A DNA stretch of 15,903 bases, from positions 1 through 15,903 of the forward strand of contig NW_027018547.1 of NCBI RefSeq assembly GCF_032854445.1. The letters are read 5' to 3'. Each line of letters starts with the position of its first letter. Position 1 is the stretch's first letter. Positions 7,974-15,903 of the stretch are shown here, one piece after another. A program made the position numbers and the translations under genes. The notes below the pieces were generated by a model. It was not told the DNA's origin. It worked only from the letters and a program-made list of their open reading frames with translations, and did not search any database. Source of the DNA: Liolophura sinensis. Lineage: Eukaryota; Mollusca; Polyplacophora; Chitonida; Chitonidae.

Positions 7974-8272
7974 GCGGTGGTACCAGCCTCACCTGAGTCC
8001 ATCGTTCCACGGTAAATCCATCACGCCGTCCTGTGCGCCAGTCAAACAAGCCGATCCCGCGAGCTAGCCAGTACCACTGCCCTAGTTTTCGTGCTCATTC
8101 ACCAGCGTCTGGCAGTAGGCGAGAAGAAGCACCTTTGAACTTTGTCGCCAAGAGCTTTCTCTGCACCATATTTCGGATCATACTTCATCAAGTAGGCCGC
8201 CGATAGTTTTATGCAACACACATAATGCCTCATGCCTCGCCATAAAGACGTTTAAACATTCATTCATTATGG
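7974..8272 (+). repeat. GC-rich block ending in a (CATT)n-like tail, probable dispersed element
   Basis: The stretch is visibly richer in G and C than the surrounding DNA and ends with gccataaagacgtttaaac followed by attcattcatta. Endings of the form gccgtaaaacnnttaaacattcattcatt are, as I recall, typical of invertebrate SINE or LINE 3' tails. No ORF crosses it. No second copy is present in this window, so the family is unproven; the 5' boundary is arbitrary. Confidence 0.35.
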
Positions 8273-9370
8273 AAGACAAGCTTCTGATTCTTTAATTGTT
8301 CCCAGTTAATTTCGCAAAAATTTCAAAGTAAAAGCGAGTAAAATTAGCAGAATCATGTGGAAATTTAGGAAGAAAAATTTTGACAATTAAGGCAGATATA
8401 ATTATAGTAATCATAATGTTTGGGTGCGTGAAATAATTAGATTGAAATCAGATTATAGCATAATATAGGATCATAAGTATGAATTATACAAGAATAAAGC
8501 TTTTACATCATTTAGTCGTTCACGAGGTTGGTTGGAGATTAGACTTCAAGGGACTGCTAAACAATTTAAACGTTGTCACAACTTGATTAAAGCCGTCCGT
8601 GCACTGATATAAAATGACAGGTGATAACATGCACCTCGAATATTACCTGTGACCTAAATTAAGCCAATTATGCAAAAAGCCCCAAAACGAAATAATGATA
8701 AATTACACACCGCAATTTATATCTAAAATAAGAATAAATAAATATTTCTTGCATCAAAGGCGCTCTGTTGTACCACTTATGCCCCCTTACACTACGTCAT
8801 GCATGTTAACTTTCTCTCGAAAGCTGAGGATAATAGGCCTGACCCTTTTGGAGATTTTCCCCATGCCTTCTGGAATAGTTGAAATGCCCCATTCCATATA
8901 CCTTTAGTAGGCTATACTCGCGGATATAATAGATAAACAGGGACAGTTGCCAGAGCACTTGGATAACATAACATGATATTTTCATACTGTTAATACATGG
9001 AGGAAAAGCGAGTTGTTATCGAAGGACATTTTTATACTAAAAACTCTCAATGTACCTAGTAAGTTTAAATCTGAGTCATATGCGGGCATAAGTGTCGGGA
9101 ATCAGCTTCTGTGAGAGTTCTGGGAGATGCAAATTCAAAACTAACCTAGAAAGCTATTTCCTTTGAAAGAAAGAAAAAATACTGGATTTTAAACAATACC
9201 CGTGTTTTAAGACTGACTGATTGCAGTTCCTCACACAAATACTTTAAATGATGGTAATAATGTTAAGTTTGTTAAATATTTGGAATTTGCATGGATTAGA
9301 ATAACAAATAAAAGAAAAATGTAGTTAAATTTTGACAAGGGTGAAAGCTGATGTGCGGTACTGATTTTAG
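8273..9370. other. No gene seen
   Basis: Very AT-rich, low-information DNA. A plus-strand frame at 8695-8907 opens on ATA and carries no motif. A strong-looking minus acceptor near 9111 (cagaactctcacag) leads to an exon with early stops in every frame. Confidence 0.45.
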
Positions 9371-9434
9371 GCTACCGAACGTCCGGCTAAATGTTACCTA
9401 CTACACCCAAGAGTTGAGGAGTACTTGCTGTTTG
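9371..9434 (+). CDS. Weak candidate exon, plus strand
   Basis: A modest acceptor (tgcggtactgattttag) and donor (CTGTTTG then GTAAAT) bound 64 nt, open in phase 0, reading ATERPAKCYLLHPRVEEYLL then F. The composition is protein-like, but the pyrimidine tract is weak and nothing identifies a family. No partner exon in matching phase was found nearby. Confidence 0.18.
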
Positions 9435-10278
9435 GTAAATAAATCTCGATCAGCCAGGTACATGTTCGTATGAGAGTTTCCATGGAAACCTGTTCCGCCT
9501 AACCTAATTCCGCTTTATGTAACTGCCAGATAGTGGCAAGTGTGAGTGAGTCAGTGAAATAGCTGGCAAACGGTGGAAAGTGGCTGGTTGGACCGGGAAA
9601 TCTGGGTCTCATTAGCGACCGGGTCTTAACCCTTGTTGTTTGATTGAGCACCTTGTGTTTGGTCCATGGGTTTCTAAGTACATCGTCAATACGGCAAGGT
9701 GTGCGCTCAATGGACACGAATTAGGTCACTGTTACCAGATTTGAGCAAACCGGATTTGGTGCGAAAACCTTTCTAAAAAAGCGCATGCCTATATCAGACA
9801 CGATACCTTCGTGACCCATGCATGTGTATTGTACATCACAAGTTTTACAGCCACTCGATGTAACGGAAAACTAGAGTTTGGTCGTGTAAAGGAATAGCTT
9901 TAGGATACCTGTCTTGTCTTGACAGGTCCGTTCTATAGATGCAGCCTCATAGATGTAAGTAACAACGACTTGTATTCAGCAAAAGTCAAACCTTTTTGGT
10001 GGGATTTTATGCAACAAAGGGCTATACTTCAGGAATACAGCCGTAATAGTATTTTGTTTGGATAGAACATCAAGTTGTTACAAAAATCTACAATGCTGTT
10101 TTGTGGATATATGCAACCCTTCCTGAATCTGATGTCTGTGGTAGCATAATTACTGGGACATTGTTACAAGCGAGGTAGACTTTGTGGACAATCCTTATTG
10201 AGGGTAAGGTCACCATTTAAACAGAGATAACATTCAGCATTTATCCCTCTTTGTCTTAATATTTGCCTTGATGTTGAC
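9435..10278. other. No gene seen; one short perfect inverted repeat
   Basis: A 7-bp inverted repeat, ACCTGTC at 9907-9913 and GACAGGT at 9921-9927, has a 7-nt loop. A minus-strand open frame at 9499-9717 (opening on GTG) has no splice or family support. Otherwise ordinary AT-rich sequence. Confidence 0.4.
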
Positions 10279-10391
10279 CTTGCTGCTGAAATAGCACCCC
10301 CATTGTCTGGGGCGTGCGCAGGCTGCAGCACCATCTAGCGAATGCGAGTTTGATGGCATGACATTTCCTTGTCTAGGTAATCCAACTTGAT
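10279..10391. CDS. Exon-like island, strand unresolved
   Basis: A GC-rich island has plausible splice sites on both strands. On the plus strand, 10295-10376 (acceptor cttgctgctgaaatag, donor TCTAG then GTAATC) reads HPHCLGRAQAAAPSSECEF then DGMTFPCL, entering in phase 0 and leaving in phase 1. CEFDGMTF faintly resembles the start of a von Willebrand type C module. On the minus strand, 10279-10391 (acceptor ggcatagttcag, donor AGCAAG then GTCAAC) reads QVGLPRQGNVMPSNSHSLDG then AAACARPRQWGCYFSSK, entering in phase 1 and leaving in phase 0. At most one is real. Neither is recognised. Confidence 0.25.
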
Positions 10392-12114
10392 CTGAACTAT
10401 GCCAATTAAAACACTGGAGAGGTTGCTGCATTATGTCACCGGTGGATTGCTTTTGAACAAACGACACATGCGAGAAAACAGATTTGTGTGGGTTCGCCTT
10501 CAAAGTACATACTTACTACTCCAAAATATTCGTATGAGTTATACAATGGCAAGTCACGGTTCTGCTTTCGGTTCCTCAGATAATATATAAACAGAAAATA
10601 AATACACATTTTCTTGGCTACAGCAACTGAAATATATGTATTTAGCAACGTCAATATGTGGAAGTTGTTGGTGGAAGGAACTTAAAAGAACTCTTCATCT
10701 ATTAATCTCTTCCGGGAAAAGGAAGACAAAAATCGTCTTGTGAGGAAAGAAAAGACGATTTCCCTCAATGTATTAACGTATATAAAATATGTCCGTGAAA
10801 CATTTCAGTGTCGTTCAATCTGTAGGATCTCTCTGGGGCAACCTTACATAAGGTATTAAGCAAAAAAATATGGTCCTAAAAGAACGGAAGAAAATAAGCA
10901 CCAGACTGGGTTTTATCACTTGGTTTATTAAAACTTGGTTTAAGACTCCTCTTTCACAAATACATATCTTCGGACGCACTTTTCCCGACAACATGGTCGC
11001 TTGACAAAAGTGTAAATGTACAAATGGATCTTTTGCTTAAATTGAATTTCTTTACCTTGTCCTGTTCTTGCCAGAAGAATAGACCCTGTCTATGTGACCT
11101 TCAACCTTAAGGCATCATGAATTCGCATATAGATCAATGTTTAGACCTATTACAACTTATTGAATACAATCGTTTGAGCTTGCAAGTGTTGCTTGACCTG
11201 CCCTCCATTTTTAAAATACCGGTCCTGCATCAGTTACACAAATGTGCTACGCCTTCTATATTACACAAAAATGAACTAATTTAAAGGGTTTGCGGCATTC
11301 TGTAGGTTTAGCCATTCGTATACATCAGTCACCAATGTACTCATGGGCGTTTAAGTCCAACTTAATAAAAAAAAACACCTGCTTCACGCTTCATTGATGG
11401 CATGTTCGATATTAAGTCCTGAGGACAAAAATAATTTCGACGAAGCGTTATTGTCTTGACAATGCTAACGTTCATTGTTATTGTATGATTCGCCCTTTGT
11501 TCGTTATTTAAAAGAAAATTATCCACATTCTATGCATATGGAATAACATGGCCACGTTTGTTCACCACGAAATACTGACTGTCCCCAGCTGGCGTCCCAA
11601 ATCTTTGCTCATCTTGGCAAACTATTCACCTCTTGTTTCCTTCATCTATGGACGATCTCTGTCGATACGTGGTGTCAAGCGGAAGGTGGCGAAAATGTGA
11701 CATGTACATATATCCTATACAGCCAAGAAAATCGGCATTCCTATAAAAGTGGTTCAGGAGCAATGTTTGCGGTTAATCCATGTGACCACAGTTTATTTCT
11801 GTGAATAGATTAAGAAAATGCCAAGCAAGCAATAAACCAATCGACATAGTTAGAAAGTAGATACACGTGTGTTTCACGAAGATTAAACTTAGGTACATCA
11901 TTTTTTACACTGACATGGACGTGAAAATTCCCTGTCGAAAATAAACTCGTATACTTACAAACACAGAAAAGAAAAACTAAGACAGACATGCAAACGAACG
12001 CCATATTTTTTCGCCATATTTGCGGTAGAAAAGAATTCCACACTTCACAACCAAAGGAACCACAAGAAATGTGCTGTCAATACACTTTAAGTATGAGTAT
12101 ACCAGTCTTAAGAT
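10377..12114. other. No gene seen
   Basis: AT-rich sequence, featureless apart from the hairpin at 10730-10761. Short open frames (10399-10590 plus, 10436-10654 minus, 11810-12043 minus) show no recognisable protein and no paired splice sites. I find no repeat copy in it. Confidence 0.4.
10730..10761. repeat. Perfect 10-bp inverted repeat (hairpin)
   Basis: AAATCGTCTT at 10730-10739 and AAGACGATTT at 10752-10761 are exact reverse complements with a 12-nt purine-rich loop. No ORF or element boundary coincides. Confidence 0.7.
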
Positions 12115-12221
12115 TTATATTTATTTATTTATTTATTTGATTGATGTTTTACGCCGTTATCAAGAATATTCCACTTATACGACGGCGGCCAGCATTATGG
12201 TGGAAGGAAATCGGGCCAAGC
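12115..12221 (+). repeat. Dispersed SINE-like element, truncated copy, with (TTTA)n tract
   Basis: (TTTA)n at about 12115-12137 leads into ttgattgatgttttacgccg, then ttatcaagaatattccactt, then atacgacggcggccagcatt and atggtgg. This is the same head as the minus-strand copies at 6389 and 3380, here in the plus orientation. The match fades after about 12220 (near gggccaagcctccttcc), so the tail present in the 6198-6389 copy is lost. The tetranucleotide tract sits at the same end in all three copies, so it is part of the element or its preferred target. Confidence 0.85.
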
Positions 12222-12636
12222 CTCCTTCCATATAATTCACGAACAAATGCGAGTTACAGACGGGTTTTCCAGCTTGAAATACACAGGATATGAAACCATA
12301 CTACCTGACCACTATGACGCACGATTAAACTACAAGGGGTATAGCCCTAAAATCTTGATAATATATTTACATGTTTAAACCAAATAGCGTCTATCTTGAA
12401 AACGGTTCACGCTTGAAAATTACTTATCAAGATAAGTCAAATGAACTAGATATTTAATTTAGTTAAAAGCAAACAGCATACACGAGATCATCCAACGAGA
12501 ACAAAATGCGCATTTGCTTTGGAGACAAGCACGTGGTATTTTCCACTCTTCAGTGTGTTAACAACAATGGAGAAAGTCAAGGTTAAATTCCATGGACGGC
12601 TGACCGCACAAGATTATCCATGCACAAGATTAAGCT
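12222..12636. other. No gene seen; paired GATA-type palindrome
   Basis: ACTTATC at 12422-12428 and GATAAGT at 12431-12437 form a palindrome with a 2-nt spacer, giving two opposed GATA-factor-type sites. There is no promoter or gene start nearby to give it a role. The rest is plain AT-rich sequence. Confidence 0.35.
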
Positions 12637-12688
12637 TCAAACACAAAAGTTCCTGCCGATAATAGAATCCCAAGGGATGAGACTGTAG
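12637..12688 (-). CDS. Candidate terminal exon, unrecognised
   Basis: The minus strand has a very good acceptor (cccatattgcttccctcag). In the phase-2 frame it reads YSLIPWDSIIGRNFCV and stops at TGA (12637-12639); nearly every codon ends in a pyrimidine. The phase-1 frame reads TVSSLGILLSAGTFVFEA before TAA at 12634-12636. It pairs with the exon-like 12930-13012 across a 241-nt intron in compatible phase, but the frame is unresolved. No AATAAA lies close downstream on this strand. Confidence 0.27.
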
Positions 12689-12929
12689 CTGAGGGAAGCA
12701 ATATGGGAATCTCTGTGTAACGCTATATTCGGTTCCGGATATTCATTTGTGGAAATAAACCTGCCACAGCCTGATGTATTCAGATGTTTGAAGTAGGAGT
12801 AAATTTGTATTATCTTGTCTCTCTAATTGTGTTGACGAGCGGTCAATTGTTCAAATGAACTATGGTTTCCCTATGCAGGCATTGTTTGTTGAGGAAGGTG
12901 AAGTTAACAGAACTGTGATAGATTTGTAC

Positions 12930-13012
12930 CAAGGCCGACCCGCGCTCCCAAGCAGTCTCCTGTCGAAATGGCTTGGGTAATTGTATAGCCTGAGGCAATA
13001 AACAAGCGTGCT
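12930..13012 (-). CDS. Candidate exon, unrecognised, all three frames open
   Basis: This has the strongest pyrimidine tract in the window (gtttccctctctgttctg then tacacag) as acceptor on the minus strand, and a moderate donor (GCCTTG then GTACAA). The 83 nt are GC-rich. The phase-0 frame reads STLVYCLRLYNYPSHFDRRL then LGSAGRP. The phase-2 frame reads ARLFIASGYTITQAISTGDC then LGARVGL. The phase-1 frame is also open. Each joins without a stop to the exon-like segment ending at 12688. I recognise none of them. It could instead be a terminal exon running on past the donor (the phase-1 frame stays open to a TGA near 12845). Confidence 0.3.
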
Positions 13013-13817
13013 CTGTGTACAGAACAGAGAGGGAAACAACACATCGTCGACCTCAACTAAAGGACAGACGTTTCTTAATCAGTTTGTCAAAGGTGCCTGA
13101 AACACGGAAGGCTTCTGCATTATCAAGGTTTTAGAGCCGCCAAGACTCACCACGAATTCCGACGGAACTGCTACATGTACCATGTAACATAGACTTTTAG
13201 CACACGTCATTGTCGAACGTTCATCAACCAAGTAATAGATATACACTCCAAAAACTCACAACCCAAACAACAGACTTTCTGTTTAAACTAACAGAATAAT
13301 TTTTTTTGTAGGACTAAACACGATGGTCAAAGAACAGTCATCTTTAATTCTTCCCCAAATAATGATTTTCGTTTGTATGCATTTCGTTCAATGAGGAATT
13401 CAATGAACGCACTTCAACAGCTTCACATGCCAACTGCACTTTTGAAACTGTATGTGAAAAATGTATACTCATTGCGTAAGGAACGTTTGGTCTAATAAAG
13501 ACGGCTTTGATCTGGGAAGAAAGCTTGACGTTTTCATGTTAATTCGACTGGTATTTAAAAAGATAATCTCCTAAGAGAGTAACTTGCGCTACAGCAGATG
13601 CGAATACTTCCAAATTTGGCTCCTATCCTTTATGACAGCAATACGTTACCCAGCTTGAGGTTGTTAGCCTGGGATAGGACGACAGAGGCTATTGCCTGTA
13701 CCACAAGCCACCGCAGCCTGAATCATAGCCCAGATCTCACATTAAAACTTGTCACTTAGAAGGCAAGACAAACAGTCCAAAGAGATTTGCTCGTTATAAC
13801 CTAATGCAGTTTCACAC
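13013..13817. other. No gene confidently seen
   Basis: A minus-strand acceptor near 13098 (gccttccgtgtttcag) is followed by a short frame, TFDKLIKKRLSFS, and a stop; it could be a tiny terminal exon but has no partner. An 8-bp inverted repeat (TCCTATCC at about 13621-13628, GGATAGGA at about 13672-13679) flanks a second possible stem (cccag with ctggg). Otherwise AT-rich. Confidence 0.35.
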
Positions 13818-13935
13818 CTGAACGATTGTTCGCTGTGATCTCAGCGACGACTCGCCCGATCCGTTTTCCACCTGGAATTTGTGGCAGATTTCGTCTGTTT
13901 GCAGGCCAGCCAAGACTTAGGGGTACAGAGAACAT
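13818..13935 (-). CDS. Weak candidate exon, unrecognised
   Basis: The minus strand has acceptor aacctgtaaggtttccag and donor CGTTCAG then GTGTGA around 118 nt. The phase-0 frame begins at an ATG and reads MFSVPLSLGWPANRRNLPQI then PGGKRIGRVVAEITANNRS, leaving in phase 1. That phase would fit the CBM14 exon, but a 9-kb intron would be needed and no other link exists. The plus-strand frame here (13826-14008) is also open. The family is unknown. Confidence 0.22.
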
Positions 13936-14747
13936 CTGGAAACCTTACAGGTTCTACACGAACTTATCGAACCGTGCGAAGAAAATTGTGAAATCTCTTC
14001 CGATCTGATATGATGACAGAGCTGATGAAATAAAAATAACATAACAATTTCTTAATTATTTCTAATATTATAAGAAGACAGCGCACAAAAATATTTAAGC
14101 CTGAAGCTTGATGCCGCAGGAGTATATAAATGTGCGTGTTCTGTAAAATGTAACCTGACTAGCAGTCAGTTACGTGAAACATTTGGTAAATATTTTAAGT
14201 CAATATTATTTGCAAGATATTATGAAATATTGACTCAGATCATATGATGGAATAGTGACTACGCGATTAATTTTTGTACCAAGAATTAGAATCGCTACAG
14301 TCATCTATGTATATACCGTCCAGTGAAAGACATTAACAAGGTTGTTTGATGGGATTGTCAGTAAAGGTTAAAACAGTTACATCTGACAGACTCGCGAGTG
14401 TTTGCTTTAAGGGTGACGATCCTAAATACAGTAGAGAGTTTAGTCAAGAGGACTGCAGCTGCAGTGTATACCAGGCAAGAGGGGCATGCTGCAAATAAGG
14501 CGTTACAGGCTGTGCATTTCCGCTTATTTGCGGTAAACAAACAACATGCACATGTTTAAAGCACATTCCAATAGTCATCCGGGAGCACAGATCACAGGAA
14601 CACCAGTACGCCCATAGGGTGTGTTTTATCTCTGTAATTATGTGAAAGGGTCCTCGGTGATTCATTCGGTTAAGTGGGTTTTTTTCCTTTTTCGCCTGAG
14701 GCCATCCGTACATGGATATAGTTAGATTGCAGGCTCGCTTCCAGCTC
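13936..14747. other. No gene seen; one perfect hairpin
   Basis: AGTCAATATT at 14198-14207 and AATATTGACT at 14226-14235 are exact reverse complements with an 18-nt loop. Open frames at 14358-14540 and 14444-14713 (minus) overlap in different frames and carry no motif. A TATA-like tatataaat near 14123 has no gene attached. Confidence 0.4.
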
Positions 14748-14777
14748 TTTTTTTTTTTGGGGGGGGGGGAGGGGGGG
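14748..14777 (+). repeat. T11-G11-A-G7 homopolymer tract
   Basis: Eleven T, eleven G, one A and seven G in a row. The G runs could fold as a G-quadruplex on the plus strand. Lengths of such runs are prone to sequencing and assembly error. Confidence 0.9.
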
Positions 14778-15506
14778 TTCTTCAGTCAAGCAAATGGTGA
14801 TGGTTGACAACAGGTTATTTTGAATTATGCTATCGTAAAAGTAAAAAGAAATTCTTCACTAGGCGATAAACTACAATGTATTAATCATCTAAAAGTGTGT
14901 GCCTCTCTTGGGTTACACTTTATATAAACCTGTTTGTAGAATACATTCTCTTACGATTTCTGCACAAAGGTTTGCTCAGGCCATATCTTTCTATTGGCGA
15001 TAGGCACACAACTTAAGCATGGTTTTCGTGTATCGCTAGGCACTCAATGACTGTTTGCTGTGATCATGTGTTCTCCCTCACCAGCTGACCACCAGTAAAG
15101 CCAGATAAAACAGCCGAGGGAGAGGCTAACAGGTGAGGGCGGCAAACCCGCGTGGCCAATGACTGACCAAACACACGGGAGACCAGGTAGATTAGAAAAG
15201 GGCAAGGCACAGGGATTAATCCCCTCGAAAAGTAGGGACTGACGAAGCAAACCCAACAGGCTAGCTTCCTGACATTGTTTTACAAAGCTTCGTCACTTTA
15301 TTTGCCACCTGAGGGAATATGCTTCTGCAGATAGGCAATTTCTTTCGCAAAATCAAAGCCACCCAAAAGGTCAACCTCCTTTAAACTCGGTTTTAAAATA
15401 CCGTTTCATCCATGCTATGTAATGTTGGATGTGATTAGTGTGTGCTGTGTGAAGTTTTCAGCTGCAGTTGTTTTGGTGGACAGGACTTCCACCCTGGAAA
15501 TAACGC
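14778..15506. other. No gene confidently seen
   Basis: A GC-richer patch at 15060-15250 gives a 70-codon minus-strand open frame that opens on TTG and lacks splice support. A minus-strand AATAAA occurs near 15298 with no gene assigned to it. I see no repeat. Confidence 0.35.
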
Positions 15507-15639
15507 CCCAAAACACGTGTATCCCATTCCCCAGGACCACACCCGTATCCCACTCTCCAGGCCCACACCCGTATCCCACTCCCCAGGACCACACCTGTAT
15601 CCTACTCTCCAGGGCCACACCTGTATCCCACTCCAGGAC
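15507..15639 (+). repeat. 26-bp minisatellite, about five units
   Basis: Units at 15531-15556, 15557-15582 and 15583-15608 are each 26 bp, of the form ccaggaccacacccgtatcc followed by cactct. A 24-bp unit follows at 15609-15632 and a 7-bp stub at 15633-15639. A degenerate leading unit occupies about 15507-15530 (ccaaaacacgtgtatccc). Since 26 is not a multiple of three, successive units read in different frames; the open frames here on both strands (15415-15709) are by-products of the stop-poor repeat and not genes. Confidence 0.93.
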
Positions 15640-15903
15640 AAATGAAAAGGCTTGTGACATTTGGCCTAAAAATGACCGAGCACTTCTTCATCATGGCCTA
15701 ATCAGTTAACCAGACGTTCTCTAGGTCACAAACGTGCATCACTTTCTGATGACCAATTAAAAGCAAGCACCTGCTGACCTTAGCTGCACGTCCAGACAGA
15801 CTTAGAAAAGCGTTGGCAACTCAAATCCTCGATAATGACCTTTTTCTTAACAAGTCGGCACGTTCAGTCAACGAAAGACGGACCTTTCCAAAAGCTCGAT
15901 AGA
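15640..15903. other. No feature seen
   Basis: Unremarkable sequence to the window edge. No open frame, repeat or splice pair that I can support. Confidence 0.4.

Noticed and set aside
9499-9717. 72-codon minus-strand ORF with RTPCRIDDVLRNPWTKHK
   Set aside because: It begins on GTG with in-frame stops just upstream. A donor-like site exists after HK, but no acceptor pairs with it.
9921-9951. 29-nt plus-strand microexon between cttgtcttgacag and GTAAGT
   Set aside because: The donor is strong, but the exon is tiny and open in one frame only. The acceptor lies within a perfect inverted repeat (ACCTGTC/GACAGGT) that explains part of the pattern.
10780-14937. TATA-like strings near 10780, 14120 and 14931
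   Set aside because: TATATAAA strings are expected by chance in DNA this AT-rich, and none precedes an ATG or exon I can support.
15415-15709. Several overlapping ORFs of 67-95 codons on both strands
   Set aside because: All are generated by the 26-bp minisatellite, which lacks stop codons in most frames. The unit length is not a multiple of three, so no consistent protein repeat is coded.
1-15903. CRISPR array, tRNA, rRNA, prokaryotic operon or viral gene set
   Set aside because: No regularly spaced direct repeats with unique spacers, no tRNA arms or rRNA-like sequence, and no long contiguous ORFs were found. Everything fits a eukaryotic intron-rich locus.

Overview
The window looks like intron-rich, AT-rich nuclear DNA from an animal, most likely a mollusc or close relative. 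There is no long open reading frame (the longest is about 116 codons and starts on TTG), no ribosome binding site or operon structure, and no tRNA or rRNA. Coding signal occurs as short islands flanked by eukaryotic splice consensus. Three copies of one dispersed element (heads near 3.36-3.38, 6.39 and 12.14 kb) share a head next to an (AAAT)n tract and a GC-rich core around CGGCGGCCAGCAT. I recall this sequence as common in molluscan genomes, but I could not search for it.

The best-supported gene is on the minus strand. An exon at 4432-4667 encodes a complete six-cysteine chitin-binding type-2 (peritrophin-A, CBM14) domain. It ends on a strong donor in phase 0. A 572-nt intron then leads to a phase-0 terminal exon at 3728-3859, which encodes one transmembrane helix, a short basic tail and a stop. 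AATAAA follows 14 nt after the stop. The product is read as a type I membrane protein with an extracellular chitin-binding domain. Its 5' exons and signal peptide are not securely found; a weak candidate is at 5783-5839.

At the left edge, two minus-strand exons (1051-1138 and 1-65, running off the window) have good splice sites and join in compatible phase. I do not recognise the product, and the reading frame is unresolved because all three frames are open. Further weak exon candidates lie at 1305-1389 and 1615-1682 (+), 9371-9434 (+), 10295-10376 (strand ambiguous), 12930-13012 with 12637-12688 (-), and 13818-13935 (-). Two short plus-strand ORFs (4780-4959, 5136-5324) have coding-like codon patterns but no homology I recognise.

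The rest is intronic or intergenic DNA: a (TA)33 microsatellite, two (AAAT)n tracts, a three-copy 31-bp tandem repeat at 6446-6540, a 26-bp minisatellite at 15507-15639, a T11/G-rich tract at 14748-14777, a GC-rich block at 7974-8272 that looks like an inserted repeat, and several perfect short inverted repeats. Only the CBM14/transmembrane pair would be accepted as a gene without transcript support.
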